A DNA stretch of 64,000 bases, taken from NCBI RefSeq assembly GCF_021044625.1, contig NZ_CP087999.1:4609001-4673000 (forward strand), written 5' to 3'. Below the pieces are notes generated by a model. It saw nothing but the letters and a program-made list of their open reading frames with translations, searched no databases and was not told the origin of the DNA. Shown in pieces: positions 1-9,177 of this stretch. Source of the stretch: Geomonas sp. RF6 (GTDB lineage Bacteria; Desulfobacterota; Desulfuromonadia; Geobacterales; Geobacteraceae). Numbering within the stretch: the first letter of the stretch is position 1; every line of letters begins with the position of its first letter. Both the position numbers and the translations under genes were made by a program.

Positions 1-2
1 TC

Positions 3-503
3 ACCCTTTACCAGGGGTATGTCACCAACACCAATACCCTGAACGACTCCCTGAGCCGTCTCTCCAAAGAGGGGAAGAGTGCCACGCCGGAATTCGCAGA
101 GATGAAGCGCCGGTTTGGGTGGGAATTCAACGGGATGCGCCTGCATGAACTGTACTTTGAGAACCTGGGGGGAAAGACCCCGCTGAACGCAGACAGCACG
201 CTCGCCTCGAGGCTGCACCAGGAATTCGGCAGCAAGGAGGCATGGGAGCAGGACTTCAGGGCCACCGGGGCGACCCGTGGCATCGGCTGGGCGATCCTCT
301 ATCAGGACCAGACTACAGGCCGGCTCTTCAACTTCTGGATCAACGAGCACGACACCGGACATCCGGCAGGGTGTACCCCTATTCTCATCATGGACGTCTT
401 CGAGCACGCCTTCCTGACCGACTTCGGCCTCAAGAGGGCGGACTACATCAACGCATTCTTCAACACCATCGAGTGGCAGGCCGCCGAGGCCCGTCTGAAG
501 TAG
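3..503 (+). CDS. Superoxide dismutase (Fe/Mn family), 5' end missing
   Basis: This is the C-terminal part of an iron/manganese superoxide dismutase, which converts superoxide to oxygen and hydrogen peroxide. The reading frame is already open at the window edge, so the N-terminal residues lie outside. The visible start (TLYQGYVTNTN) matches the helical N-terminal domain. Two of the four metal ligands sit in the segment DVFEHAFLTDFG (the Asp and the His). The preceding NFWINEHDTGHPAGCTP is the usual lead into the metal site, although the third part is less canonical than E. coli SodB. Whether the enzyme uses Fe or Mn cannot be told from this fragment. A strong hairpin terminator follows 50 bp after the stop codon. 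Confidence 0.9.
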   Translation, partial: TLYQGYVTNTNTLNDSLSRLSKEGKSATPEFAEMKRRFGWEFNGMRLHELYFENLGGKTPLNADSTLASRLHQEFGSKEAWEQDFRATGATRGIGWAILYQDQTTGRLFNFWINEHDTGHPAGCTPILIMDVFEHAFLTDFGLKRADYINAFFNTIEWQAAEARLK

Positions 504-554
504 GTTAAGTGGCGAGGGCATGCCGGAGCCAGCCGGCATAGCCAGTGCCGAGAG

Positions 555-587
555 TGGCCCTCCCCAGCCAGGAGGGCCAATTTTTTT
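555..587 (+). terminator. Rho-independent terminator after superoxide dismutase
   Basis: A 9-bp perfect stem (tggccctcc / ggagggcca, 7-nt loop) is followed by seven T residues. It lies between the dismutase stop and the next gene. This is one reason to reject an upstream start for the next gene that would run through it. Confidence 0.9.
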
Positions 588-621
588 CCCGCACCTACCC
601 GCCGCACGAACCAGGAGCCGC

Positions 622-1596
622 ATGAAGCGAGCCCTCCTCACCTTCGCCGTCCTTTGCTGCACCATCCTCCCCGTGGCGGCGAGCGCACCTGCGCACGCGA
701 ACGAGCTGGCACTTCTCGGTGGCGTCAGCGATTCCGCCGAGGCTGAAAAGAGCTCCTACTCCTGGCAGATCGACTATCGGCACAGGCTCCTGAAAAGCCT
801 TTCCTTGGGGATGTCCTATCTTAACGAGGGTCACCTGTCCGGGCACCATCGCGACGGCTACGCCCCGCAGGCGTGGGCTCACCTCCCTCTGCTAGCCGAC
901 CGTCTGGAACTTTCGGCAGGAGTCGGCCCCTACCTCTACTTCGACACCATCACCGCCGAAGGTTCACCGACCGGGTACCGCAACGACCACGGATTCAAAG
1001 CCCTCACTTCCCTTTCAGCTGCCTGGTACAGCGAACGGAACTGGTTTGTCCAGCTACAGGGGAACTACCTCGCTCTCGGCGGCAGCATCGACACGATCAC
1101 GGCTCTTGCCGGAGTCGGTTACCGCTTCCCTTCCGATGGCCGGGAGCGTGAGTCGTCGGGTGCCCCCCTCGAGATCCCGGACAATGAGATCACCGTCATG
1201 CTCGGCCAGACGATCGTCAACAGCCTCGACTCCCAAAACTCCGTCGCTGCCGAGGTCGAGCTGCGCCACCGTTTCGTGCCTCACCTCGAGGGGAGCATCT
1301 CCTTTCTTTTTGAGGGAGACAGCCGCCTCGTGCGCCGAGACGGCCTCATCACGCAGCTGTGGGCCACCGACGATCTCTTCGACAACCGCTTCGGGATCGG
1401 CGTCGGAGCGGGTGCCTACTTCGACATAGAGAGCTATCGCGACCTCAATGCGGAGAGGATCGCAGGCATCGTCACCCTGAGCGGCACCTACCGCTTTTCC
1501 TGCCGAATCGACGCGCGACTCTCCTGGAACCGCATCGTCACCAATTACGACCGCGACAGCGACGTCATAGTCGCCGGAGTAGGCTACCTCTTCTGA
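622..1596 (+). CDS. Secreted outer-membrane beta-barrel protein, unknown function
   Basis: The predicted product has 324 residues. It starts with a clear Sec signal peptide (MKRALLTFAVLCCTILPVAA, cleaved near an AHA-N site). The rest is rich in alternating aromatic and polar strands, with repeated GVGYRF/GVGYLF-type strand ends and a terminal phenylalanine (GYLF), as in outer-membrane barrels. It may act as a small porin or acyloxyacyl-hydrolase/PagL-like barrel, but no catalytic motif is evident. The frame is open further upstream, but the ATG at 622 is preferred. It has an AGGAG ribosome site, it begins the signal peptide, and a terminator hairpin lies upstream. Function is unassigned. Confidence 0.72.
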   Translation: MKRALLTFAVLCCTILPVAASAPAHANELALLGGVSDSAEAEKSSYSWQIDYRHRLLKSLSLGMSYLNEGHLSGHHRDGYAPQAWAHLPLLADRLELSAGVGPYLYFDTITAEGSPTGYRNDHGFKALTSLSAAWYSERNWFVQLQGNYLALGGSIDTITALAGVGYRFPSDGRERESSGAPLEIPDNEITVMLGQTIVNSLDSQNSVAAEVELRHRFVPHLEGSISFLFEGDSRLVRRDGLITQLWATDDLFDNRFGIGVGAGAYFDIESYRDLNAERIAGIVTLSGTYRFSCRIDARLSWNRIVTNYDRDSDVIVAGVGYLF

Positions 1597-1640
1597 CCCA
1601 CCCCTTCTTTTCCCCCTCCCCTGCCAAACCGAGGAAGCGC

Positions 1641-1667
1641 TAAAGATTCTGTATACCATGTCGATGA
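1641..1667 (+). promoter_or_regulatory. Candidate sigma-28 (FliA) promoter for chemoreceptor
   Basis: TAAAGATT at 1641-1648 is followed, after exactly 11 bases, by GTCGATGA at 1660-1667. The FliA consensus is TAAAGTTT-N11-GCCGATAA, so the match is 7/8 and 6/8 with perfect spacing. It sits about 55 bp upstream of the chemoreceptor start at 1723. This fits the common control of chemoreceptor genes by the motility sigma factor. Confidence 0.65.
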
Positions 1668-1722
1668 GTGCAGTGAGCCTTAGCCGCTCATGAGACTTTA
1701 TCGCGCAGGGAAAGGGGCAGTC

Positions 1723-3357
1723 ATGTTCATGCAATGGTTTTACAATCTCGGTCTCGCCAAGAAATTACTCTCCACCTATTTCATCCTCATGACCTTCAGT
1801 CTCTTCCTGGGGATCTTCACCATCGCCACGTTGGGAAGGGTCAGCCACAACTTGAGCGAAATGACGGAGAAGTGCCTCCCTGCGGCAGCGCTCGTCGATG
1901 ACTTGAAGGAGGGGACCGAAAAGGTACGCGCCCTGGAGGTCCTCCACATCTACGCTCCGGTGCAGGAAAAGGGGGGCTACGAGCGCGCCATGGCGGAAGC
2001 GATAGAAGGGGTGGCGAAGGGGGTGGCAGCCTACGAGGCAAAGGGGATCTCCAGCGAGGAGAGAGGGCTCGTCTCCGGCTTTCGCGAGGCGTGGAACGCG
2101 TATCTCGGAGCGCACGGAAAGATCGTCGAGCTTTCCCGGCAGGGGAAAGGTGGCGAGGCGCTGGCAGAGGCGAGAGCCGGCAAAGGCGCCTACGACAAGG
2201 CGGCGGAATTCCTGGAGCGGGACGGGAAGGTACTTGCCGAAGGAGCACGCGCGGTCGCCAATGAGGGGAAAACCCTCTACACCACGTCGCGCAACATCAT
2301 CATCTTCCTCATCCTTTCCTTCTTCATCATCGGGGGATGGTTCACCAACTTCATGGTGCGGAAAGTCACCTGCCGCTCGCTCTGGTGGGCACTGAAGTCG
2401 CTGGAAAAGGTCGCCGAAGGGGACCTGCGGCAAAACATCAACGTAAAGAGCACGGAGGAGATCGGGCAGATATTCCTGGCGCTGAAAAAGATCATCGAAA
2501 AGCTGCGCGGCTTCTCGGGTGAGGTGAACACGCTGGTGGAGACCCTCTCCGACAAGTCCCGTGAGCTCCTCGCCACCACCCAGAGCATGAACCGAAACGC
2601 CCACGAGCAGGCGTCCGAGACTGAGCAGGCGGCAAGTGCGGTGCTGGAGATGTCCCAGACCCTTCTGGATATCGCCTCCAGTGCCGAGAAAGCCTCCGAG
2701 GCATCGCGCGAGACGAGCGATGCGGCCAGGAACGGCCTCAGCACCGTCGCGCAGGTCATGTCGGAGATGCGCAAGATTGCCGCCTCGATGGAGGCATCCT
2801 CCGATACGATCGGGAAGCTCGGGGCCTCGAGCACCCAGATCGGTGACATCGTGGCGACGATCGAAGAGGTGGCAGATCAGACGAACCTCCTCGCGCTGAA
2901 CGCGGCGATCGAGGCGGCACGAGCCGGGGAGCACGGCCGCGGCTTCGCGGTGGTGGCGGACGAGGTGCGCGCCCTCGCGGAAAGGACGGCGAAGGCGACA
3001 AAAGAGATCGGGAGGATGATCAGGACGATCCAGAGCGACACCGAAATGGCGGTGCGCTCCATGTCGAGCAGCAGGAAGGAGGCGGCCGGCGGGCTCAGCA
3101 AGGCGGAGGAGGCGAGCTGGGCGCTGGAGCGGATCGTGGAGGCGTCGACAAAGAGCATGGACATGATTCACACCATCGCTGCAGCGACGGAGGAGCAGTC
3201 CGGCGTCACTTCCCAGGTCTCGGCGAGCATCGAGACGATCGCCAACGGCACCCGGTCCTCCGAGTCGTCCGCGGACCGGATCCAGGAATCCGCAGAGATC
3301 CTGGCGAAGCTCTCCTCAGACCTGGAGCACACCGCAGCGTGGTTCAAGGTGGCGTAG
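1723..3357 (+). CDS. Methyl-accepting chemotaxis protein
   Basis: This is a transmembrane chemoreceptor of about 544 residues that signals to the CheA/CheW array. There is an N-terminal membrane helix ([18 protein letters not shown]) and a periplasmic four-helix-type sensor of about 150 residues. A second membrane helix ([17 protein letters not shown], near residue 205) is followed by a HAMP linker. The cytoplasmic signalling hairpin carries the conserved tip ([20 protein letters not shown], then [18 protein letters not shown]). The C-terminus lacks a CheR-docking pentapeptide. I chose the ATG at 1723 because of an AAGGGG site just upstream; an in-frame ATG at 1690 has weaker support. The ligand is unknown. 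A sigma-28-like promoter precedes it. Confidence 0.93.
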   Translation: MFMQWFYNLGLAKKLLSTYFILMTFSLFLGIFTIATLGRVSHNLSEMTEKCLPAAALVDDLKEGTEKVRALEVLHIYAPVQEKGGYERAMAEAIEGVAKGVAAYEAKGISSEERGLVSGFREAWNAYLGAHGKIVELSRQGKGGEALAEARAGKGAYDKAAEFLERDGKVLAEGARAVANEGKTLYTTSRNIIIFLILSFFIIGGWFTNFMVRKVTCRSLWWALKSLEKVAEGDLRQNINVKSTEEIGQIFLALKKIIEKLRGFSGEVNTLVETLSDKSRELLATTQSMNRNAHEQASETEQAASAVLEMSQTLLDIASSAEKASEASRETSDAARNGLSTVAQVMSEMRKIAASMEASSDTIGKLGASSTQIGDIVATIEEVADQTNLLALNAAIEAARAGEHGRGFAVVADEVRALAERTAKATKEIGRMIRTIQSDTEMAVRSMSSSRKEAAGGLSKAEEASWALERIVEASTKSMDMIHTIAAATEEQSGVTSQVSASIETIANGTRSSESSADRIQESAEILAKLSSDLEHTAAWFKVA

Positions 3358-3363
3358 GCGCTA

Positions 3364-4185
3364 TTAGATGCTGAAATCGAGAGCGAAGCCCTGGTCCATG
3401 GCCAGGGCCGGCTGCAGGGTGGAGGGGCGCCCCACGATCTTTGCCGGCACCCCCGCGACAGTGGTATGCGGGGGTACGTCGGCAAGGACGACGCTGCTCG
3501 CTGCGATTTTCGATCCCTCCCCTATCTTCACGTTTCCCAGCACCTTCGCCCCCGCCCCGATAAGGACGCCGCTCGCCACCTTCGGGTGGCGGTCCCCCGT
3601 CTCTTTCCCGGTACCGCCAAGGGTAACCTCGTGCAGCAGCGAGACGTTATCCCCGACTACCGCGGTCTCGCCGATGACGACACTCGTGCCGTGGTCGATC
3701 AGTATCCCCTCCCCTATCAGCGCCGCGGGGTGGATATCGACCGCGAAGACCTCGGAGATCCGGTTCTGCAGGTAGTAGGCGAGCGCCTCTCTCTTCTTTC
3801 CCCACAGCCAGTGAGCCACCCGGTACGCCTGCAGCGCATGGAACCCCTTGTAGTGCAAAAAGGGGTGCGCCACGCCGCGGGCCGCAGGATCGCGCTCCCG
3901 CACCGCCAGGAGATCGGCCCGTGCGGCCAAAGAGATCCCCGGATCGTCGCGCATCCCCTCCTGAAAGATCTCCCTCAGCGTAACCGCAGGCAGGTGGGGG
4001 GCACCAAGCTTCCCAGCCAGAAGAAAGGCAAGGGCATCCTCGAACCCGGCGTGCTCCAGAACATTCAGGTAGAGATACCCTGCCAGCGCCGGCTCAGCAG
4101 ACGCCATCCCCCGCACCTCCTCCACCAGCCCGTCCCACAGCGAATCTCCTTCTCTCCTTTCCCCTATCATGGCGCCACCTCTCAT
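3364..4185 (-). CDS. cysE: Serine O-acetyltransferase
   Basis: CysE transfers an acetyl group from acetyl-CoA to L-serine, the first committed step of cysteine synthesis in the cytoplasm. The 273-residue product matches the long E. coli-type CysE. It has an N-terminal helical domain (WDGLVEEVRGMASAEPALAGYL), then the left-handed beta-helix with hexapeptide repeats. Motifs include DIHPAALIGEGILIDHGTSV, GDNVSLLHEVTLGGTGK and DRHPKVASGVLIGAGAKV. The acid/His pair of the active site lies in HPAA...DH. An alternative ATG at 4170 aligns better with E. coli CysE and also has a good ribosome site. The gene converges on the chemoreceptor, with only 6 bp between the stop codons, and diverges from the kinase-like gene at 4325. 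Confidence 0.95.
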   Translation of the reverse strand: MRGGAMIGERREGDSLWDGLVEEVRGMASAEPALAGYLYLNVLEHAGFEDALAFLLAGKLGAPHLPAVTLREIFQEGMRDDPGISLAARADLLAVRERDPAARGVAHPFLHYKGFHALQAYRVAHWLWGKKREALAYYLQNRISEVFAVDIHPAALIGEGILIDHGTSVVIGETAVVGDNVSLLHEVTLGGTGKETGDRHPKVASGVLIGAGAKVLGNVKIGEGSKIAASSVVLADVPPHTTVAGVPAKIVGRPSTLQPALAMDQGFALDFSI

Positions 4186-4324
4186 GCGGATCCCCTCTCC
4201 GATCCTACTATTTCACCAAAAGACGACGGAGGGGACAACAGCAAAGAGATGGCATGCGCCTGACGCTGCCAACGGGGCTATAATGAAGGCGTGGACATAA
4301 GAAGAAGAGGATCGGGAGGTCGCA

Positions 4325-4954
4325 ATGAACCGCGTAGTGGTAACGATATCACGGCAGCTGGGAAGCGGCGGCGCCTATATCGGCCAGGAGGTGGCGGGAA
4401 TTCTGGGGGTGCGGTACGTCGATCGGGAGATCCTCGCCGAGGTCGCGACGATTCTCAACGAGGACCCCGCCGTGCTGGCACAGAGGGACGAGAGGGTCTC
4501 CTCCTTCGTGGAGTCCTTCCTGCAGACCGTCTGCGTAGGTGCGCCCGACGCCGGGTACTTCCCTCCGCCGGTTCCGATGATCTACGACGAGCAGATTTTC
4601 AGCTGCCAGGCCCGCATCATCAGAAAGATCGCCTCGGAGGAGAGCGCCGTCATCGTCGGGCGCGGCGGGTACCACTTCCTCAGGGGGCACGAGGGGGTGC
4701 TGAACGTCTTTCTCCACGCGCCGCACGACGTCCGTCTCCGGCGCATCATGGAGCTGTACCGGATCAACCGGGCGGAAAAGGCAGAGGAGATGATCACGGA
4801 ATCGGACAAGGCGAGGAGGAAATTCAACGAAAAGATAAGCGGAGAGAAATGGGGAACCTGTCTCTGTTTCGACCTTTGCATCGATACGGAAAAGGCAGGC
4901 TTTCCCCTGGCGATCGACACCATCGTCGGCATGGCTCGCAGGATCCGGGGGTAA
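4325..4954 (+). CDS. Cytidylate kinase-like family protein
   Basis: This is a 209-residue P-loop protein of the cytidylate-kinase-like family. The N-terminus VVTISRQLGSGGAYIGQEVA resembles the nucleotide-binding loop, and YVDREIL follows as in Cmk-like proteins. Later motifs include AVIVGRGGYHFL and the arginine-rich lid (HDVRLRRIMELYRI). True CMP kinase is usually encoded next to rpsA, and this copy is not, so the substrate is uncertain. It may be a paralogue with a different nucleoside-phosphate acceptor. A GGGAGG ribosome site precedes the ATG. A shared hairpin terminator lies just downstream. Confidence 0.8.
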   Translation: MNRVVVTISRQLGSGGAYIGQEVAGILGVRYVDREILAEVATILNEDPAVLAQRDERVSSFVESFLQTVCVGAPDAGYFPPPVPMIYDEQIFSCQARIIRKIASEESAVIVGRGGYHFLRGHEGVLNVFLHAPHDVRLRRIMELYRINRAEKAEEMITESDKARRKFNEKISGEKWGTCLCFDLCIDTEKAGFPLAIDTIVGMARRIRG

Positions 4955-4975
4955 CGAGGATGGGGAGGTTTAAAT

Positions 4976-5012
4976 AAAAAAAGGGTTCGTGGCAATTGCC
5001 GCAAACCCTTTT
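4976..5012 (-). terminator. Terminator serving tRNA-Ala (works on both strands)
   Basis: The stem aaagggtt / aaccctttt flanks an inner palindrome ggcaattgcc. On the minus strand it is followed by a run of seven T residues, so it ends tRNA-Ala transcription. On the plus strand it closes the kinase-like gene, with a shorter T run. Confidence 0.8.
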
Positions 5013-5022
5013 CTGGCTTATT

Positions 5023-5098
<76 letters not shown>

Positions 5099-5112
5099 GT
5101 GATGACTAGGAG

Positions 5113-5141
5113 TTTATAGCAGAGGGCCTTTTCCGAGTCAA
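5113..5141 (-). promoter_or_regulatory. Sigma-70 promoter for tRNA-Ala
   Basis: On the minus strand TTGACT (5141-5136) and TATAAA (5118-5113) are separated by 17 bp. The -10 element ends 14 bp before the mature tRNA 5' end. Confidence 0.85.
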
Positions 5142-5176
5142 CGTTTTTTTTCACGCATACCCATTAATTTTCCCGC

Positions 5177-5205
5177 TTGACCTACCATACGCCATTCGCT
5201 ATACT
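5177..5205 (+). promoter_or_regulatory. Sigma-70 promoter for tRNA-Leu(CAA)
   Basis: TTGACC and TATACT are separated by exactly 17 bp, about 30 bp upstream of the tRNA. This promoter and the tRNA-Ala promoter face away from each other across about 35 bp. Confidence 0.85.
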
Positions 5206-5236
5206 CCCTCCTCGTTCCTGCCGGCCCCCCTTCTGT

Positions 5237-5322
5237 GGCGGAGTGGTGAAATGGCAGACACAGTAGACTCAAAATCTACCGCACGCAAGTGCATGCCGGT
5301 TCGACCCCGGCCTCCGCTACCA
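5237..5322 (+). tRNA. tRNA-Leu(CAA)
   Basis: This is an 86-nt class II tRNA with a variable arm and an encoded CCA end. The anticodon stem GTAGA / TCTAC encloses the loop CTCAAAA, giving anticodon CAA for UUG codons. The T-arm is CCGGTTCGACCCCGG. Confidence 0.95.
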
Positions 5323-5334
5323 TAAAATAGTGTG

Positions 5335-5364
5335 AAAAGGCTCTGCTCCCGCGGGGCCTTTTTT
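5335..5364 (+). terminator. Terminator after tRNA-Leu(CAA)
   Basis: The stem aaaaggc / gccttttt, extended by G-T wobble pairs, ends in a T run 13 bp after the CCA end. Confidence 0.75.
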
Positions 5365-5534
5365 CGTTCCGGCATCTGCCTCCCTCCCATTCCCCCTGCC
5401 CCGCCGATCCTTTTTCTTACAGTAATTCTCCTTCCCGTCGATAGATAGGAAAGGCGCCGCCAGCAACGCTGCAATGCGCCGCACTTTTCCGATCTCGCGC
5501 CGAGTAACCCGGCGCCAAGGCATGAAGGACAGAT

Positions 5535-8500
5535 ATGCAGCACGGGAATTATCTCATTCGAGACGAAGGGGTGCACCCCGACGAGTTGCAGGCCGATCTG
5601 CAGCGCATGGAGGAGCGAATCCGCGAGCTGGAACGATCCGAAGCGGGACTCCTCCAGGCGAAGAGAGAGCTGGAGACAGCGGTCTCTCTGCTGGAATCCG
5701 CCATTATCGCGACAGACAGTGACGGCGTCATCACCCGCTTCAACAGCGGCGCGGAGCATCTTCTCGGCTACAGTGCGCAGGAAGTTGTGGGATCGAGGTG
5801 CGATGACACCCTCCTTGTAAGGGAAGAGGTGGAGAGATGGCGCAGGCTGCTCGACCTGCCGAGTGCTGCCTGCGGCCTTGAGGTCGCCTTTACCCAGTCT
5901 GCGGCCGTGGCAGAGGGGGAGGCGTACTGGACTCTGCAGCAGAAAGGTGGCGTAAAGCTCCTCCTGCGCCTGGCGCTGAGGGAGGTCAAAGGCTCCGACG
6001 GCAGAGCGGAAGGTTTTGTCGCCGTCGTTCAGCAGGCGGAGTGCAAACGGTGCGAGGGGCGCGCGAAACTGACGACCTTTGCCGAAGCGATACCGCACCC
6101 CCTCTTCGTAAAGGACCAGGAGGGGAAATTCATCCTCTGCAACAGCGCCTTCGCGAAGTTCCTCGGGCGGGCGAAAGAAGATCTCTCCGGCGCCGACCCC
6201 GCGCAATTTTTCCCGGAGGAGTACTGCCGGCAAGACGCGAACACCGACCTGCAGCTCCAGCACCTCGGTTCCGCCTCCTTCCAGGCGCGCGCGAGGCGGG
6301 CTGATCAGGCGATGCGGGTTCTTTCGGTGAAAAAATGCCGCGTCCCCTGGGGAGACCCCTCCTCACTGGCGGTCGTCGGCGCGGTCCTGGACATTACCGA
6401 GGAGATCGCCATCCAGGAGGAACTGCAGCTGCAGGCCACGATGCTGGAGGAGGAGATCGCCAATCACCAGCGCGCCGAAGAGGCGCTGCGCGAAAGGGAG
6501 CGGATGCTCTCTCTCATCATCAACACCGTGCCGCAGGCGATCTTCTGGAAAGACACCCGGTCGGTCTACCTCGGCTGCAACCAGAAGTTCGCCGACTATG
6601 CAGGGCTCCCCTCCCCTGCCGACATCGTCGGAAAGACCGACTTCGAACTCCCGCTGGAGACCGCGGTCGCCGAGAGGTACCGGCAGGGAGACCGGGATGT
6701 CATGGTGCGTGACATGCCGCGGATCCACGGGGAAGAGTCCCTGCTGCGGCGGGACGGAAGAGAGGTCGTCATCGACACCACGAAGATCCCCCTGCACGAT
6801 GCCAACGCCTGCGTCGTGGGGCTCCTCGGCGTCTTTGAAGATATAACCGAACGGAAGCAGGTGGAACAGGAGCTGCGGGAAAGCGAGGAACGGCTCCGGC
6901 TGATCTTCGACGCGAGCCAGGTCGGCATCATCCTCCTCTCCACCGAAGGGAGGATCATCTTCGGGAACAAGAGGCTCGCAGAGATGTTCGGCTGCTCACT
7001 CGACAAGATGATGGGGACGCTTTACATCGACTGGCTCTACCCTGCAGGAGCAGAGGAAGGGATACGAGCCACCGACGACATGATAACCGGGAGAATGCGC
7101 TGCGTCACGGCGGAGCGCCGCTACAGGCGCAAGGACGGCAGCGACTTCTTCGGCTTCATCTCCGGGCGGCGAATGGTGGAGCCGGACGGATCGCTGCGTG
7201 CACTCGTCGGGTGCATCGCGGATGTCACCGAGCTGAAGAGCTCGAGACACGAGCTTGAGCGCGAAAAGGAGCGGCTTGCGGTGACACTCCGCTCCATCGG
7301 CGACGGCGTCATCACCGTCGACAACTCGGAGCGGGTGGTGCTCCTTAGCCGCGTTGCCGAGGAACTGTGCGGGTACCTCCAGGTGGAGGCGGCAGGGCTC
7401 CCCCTCTCGGAGGTGTTTCGGGTCGTGCATGAGGAGAGCGGAGAGCCGCTGGCGGAAAGCCCTGCCGCGCAGGTACTCCGGACGAGACGCCCGGTAGAGC
7501 ACACCGAGCATACCGTGCTGGTGGCGCGGGACGGGACGCGGCGCACCATCGCTACCTCGGTGGCCCCCATCCTCGACAGGGAGCGGCAAATCCTCGGGGT
7601 GGTGCTGGTTTTCCGGGACGTCACCGAAAAGAAGGCGATCGAGGAGGAGCTCTTCAAGGCAAGAAAGCTGGAATCGCTGGGGATTCTCGCCGGCGGCATC
7701 GCGCACGACTTCAACAATCTCCTCACCGGCATCATGGGGAACATCTCCCTTGCCAGAATGCAGATGTCGCAGGACGAGCTGGCAGCGCCGTACCTTGAGC
7801 GCGCCCAGCAGGCCTCGGAGAGGTCGCGAGAGCTTACCCAGCAGCTTCTGACCTTCTCCAAGGGGGGGACCCCGGTAAAGAAGCTGACCTGCCTTGCACA
7901 GATCATCAGGGACTCCGCCACCTTCGCGCTCACCGGGTCCAACGTGCGCTGCACTTTCGACATCTCGAGCGACCTGTGGCCGGCCGAGATAGATCCGGTC
8001 CAGATGGGACAGGTTATCAGCAACCTGGTCATAAACGCAGACCAGGCGATGCCCGGTGGAGGACTCCTGGTGATCCGGGCGGAAAACGTCCTTCCGCTGG
8101 ACGCGGAGACGACCGAGAAAAAGATCCGCATCACCCTGAAGGACACCGGCGTGGGGATAAGCGGGGAACACCGGCAGCGGATCTTCGACCCCTACTTCAC
8201 CACGAAACGAAGCGGGAGCGGCCTGGGGCTCGCCACCGTCTACTCCATCATCAAAAAGCACGACGGGGAGCTGAAGGTTTATTCGAGGGAGAACCATGGC
8301 ACCACCTTTGCCATCACACTTCCGGCCCAGGAAGGGGTAGTGCCGAAGGTCGTGCAGCAGCCACAGGTCGAGCCGCAGACCTTCGGGAAGGTGCTGGTCA
8401 TGGACGATGATGCTGCCATCCGCGGGTTGGCGAAGGACTCCCTCGACTTTCTCGGATACCGGACGACGGTATGCAAGGACGGCAGGGAGCTCCTCGAGTT

Positions 8501-8768
8501 GTACCGGTCAGCGCAGGCGGAGGGGGCTCCGTATTGTGCTGTTATTATGGATCTGACGGTGCCGGGGGGGATGGGAGGGCGCGAGGCTGTGCAGCGCCTT
8601 TTGGAGATCGATCCAACGGCACTGGCGGTGGCCTCCAGCGGCTATTCCGAAGACGCCATCATGGCCAATCACCGCCACTTCGGCTTCGCGGGAGTCATCG
8701 CGAAGCCATACAGCATCCAGGACCTGAAAAGCTCCCTAGCCGTTCTCCTGAAAGAGCGGCAGCGGTGA
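5535..8768 (+). CDS. Five-PAS hybrid sensor histidine kinase with receiver domain
   Basis: This is a 1077-residue soluble kinase with no transmembrane segment. A short N-terminal coiled coil is followed by five PAS domains starting near residues 50, 180, 323, 453 and 580. The third is a typical PAS fold (PQAIFWKDTRSVYLGCN). The dimerisation domain carries the phosphorylated His near 724 in GGIAHDFNNLLTG. The ATPase has N-box NLVINADQAM and G-boxes DTGVGIS and GSGLGLATVY. A C-terminal receiver (residues 954-1075) begins VLVMDDDAA and has the phospho-acceptor Asp near 1006 (VIMDLTVPGG). No partner regulator is adjacent, so it is an orphan. Phosphate probably relays from His to the internal Asp and on to an unlinked phosphotransfer protein. 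Confidence 0.93.
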   Translation: MQHGNYLIRDEGVHPDELQADLQRMEERIRELERSEAGLLQAKRELETAVSLLESAIIATDSDGVITRFNSGAEHLLGYSAQEVVGSRCDDTLLVREEVERWRRLLDLPSAACGLEVAFTQSAAVAEGEAYWTLQQKGGVKLLLRLALREVKGSDGRAEGFVAVVQQAECKRCEGRAKLTTFAEAIPHPLFVKDQEGKFILCNSAFAKFLGRAKEDLSGADPAQFFPEEYCRQDANTDLQLQHLGSASFQARARRADQAMRVLSVKKCRVPWGDPSSLAVVGAVLDITEEIAIQEELQLQATMLEEEIANHQRAEEALRERERMLSLIINTVPQAIFWKDTRSVYLGCNQKFADYAGLPSPADIVGKTDFELPLETAVAERYRQGDRDVMVRDMPRIHGEESLLRRDGREVVIDTTKIPLHDANACVVGLLGVFEDITERKQVEQELRESEERLRLIFDASQVGIILLSTEGRIIFGNKRLAEMFGCSLDKMMGTLYIDWLYPAGAEEGIRATDDMITGRMRCVTAERRYRRKDGSDFFGFISGRRMVEPDGSLRALVGCIADVTELKSSRHELEREKERLAVTLRSIGDGVITVDNSERVVLLSRVAEELCGYLQVEAAGLPLSEVFRVVHEESGEPLAESPAAQVLRTRRPVEHTEHTVLVARDGTRRTIATSVAPILDRERQILGVVLVFRDVTEKKAIEEELFKARKLESLGILAGGIAHDFNNLLTGIMGNISLARMQMSQDELAAPYLERAQQASERSRELTQQLLTFSKGGTPVKKLTCLAQIIRDSATFALTGSNVRCTFDISSDLWPAEIDPVQMGQVISNLVINADQAMPGGGLLVIRAENVLPLDAETTEKKIRITLKDTGVGISGEHRQRIFDPYFTTKRSGSGLGLATVYSIIKKHDGELKVYSRENHGTTFAITLPAQEGVVPKVVQQPQVEPQTFGKVLVMDDDAAIRGLAKDSLDFLGYRTTVCKDGRELLELYRSAQAEGAPYCAVIMDLTVPGGMGGREAVQRLLEIDPTALAVASSGYSEDAIMANHRHFGFAGVIAKPYSIQDLKSSLAVLLKERQR

Positions 8769-8772
8769 ACGG

Positions 8773-9085
8773 CGGGGAAGCCGTAGGATGTTTCACGCAG
8801 CGCCTCAGAAGACCTCGCGTCCCCCCCTTTGCGAAGGTTCATCCGGGAATTCCGGGGAACGCGCTACAAAGAATCCGGGTGCCGCACGCTGGAGCGTAGG
8901 CATCTTGCCTGCGATGGCGGCGCAGCCGCCACAGACCGCGCGGCTGGCGCCGCGGTACAGGCTGGGAAGCCTGTGCTCCAGCGCGGCGCCACTAGTGTCC
9001 CCTCACGTCAACGGAAGCGACCGGGCTGAATTCCTGGAATTGCCGGATGGACCTTTTTGAAGGGGGATTTGCTCCTCGTTGGCAC
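8773..9085. repeat. Mosaic palindromic repeat, locus A
   Basis: This noncoding element fills the gap between two converging genes. The outer module is cccccctttgcgaaggttcatccgggaattcc. It encloses a core of about 190 bp, from ggaacgcgctacaaagaatcc to gaccgggctgaattc, that contains several hairpins (e.g. ggcggcgcagccgcc). The element ends in gggggatttgctcctcgttggcac. The same core occurs inverted at 15.3 and 49.8 kb. Open frames across it are artefacts of its GC content. Confidence 0.85.
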
Positions 9086-9120
9086 ATTTCACAGATCCCT
9101 TCCAGCTCCGCAGCCGCAAC

Positions 9121-9157
9121 AAAGAAAGCCCCTGCCGTCAAGACAGGGGCTTTCTTG
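9121..9157 (-). terminator. Terminator of mucR
   Basis: The stem aagaaagcccctg / caggggctttctt, with an 8- to 9-nt loop, lies 20 bp beyond the mucR stop codon. It is flanked by A/T-rich sequence on both strands. Confidence 0.85.
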
Positions 9158-9177
9158 TGTAACGATGGCGTAAAGAC

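Noticed and set aside
8788-9060. Open frame within mosaic repeat A (and matching frames in loci B and C) with a conserved-looking protein sequence
   Set aside because: The apparent conservation comes from nucleotide-level identity of the repeat. The frames run in palindromic DNA, lack ribosome sites and occur in several frames at once.
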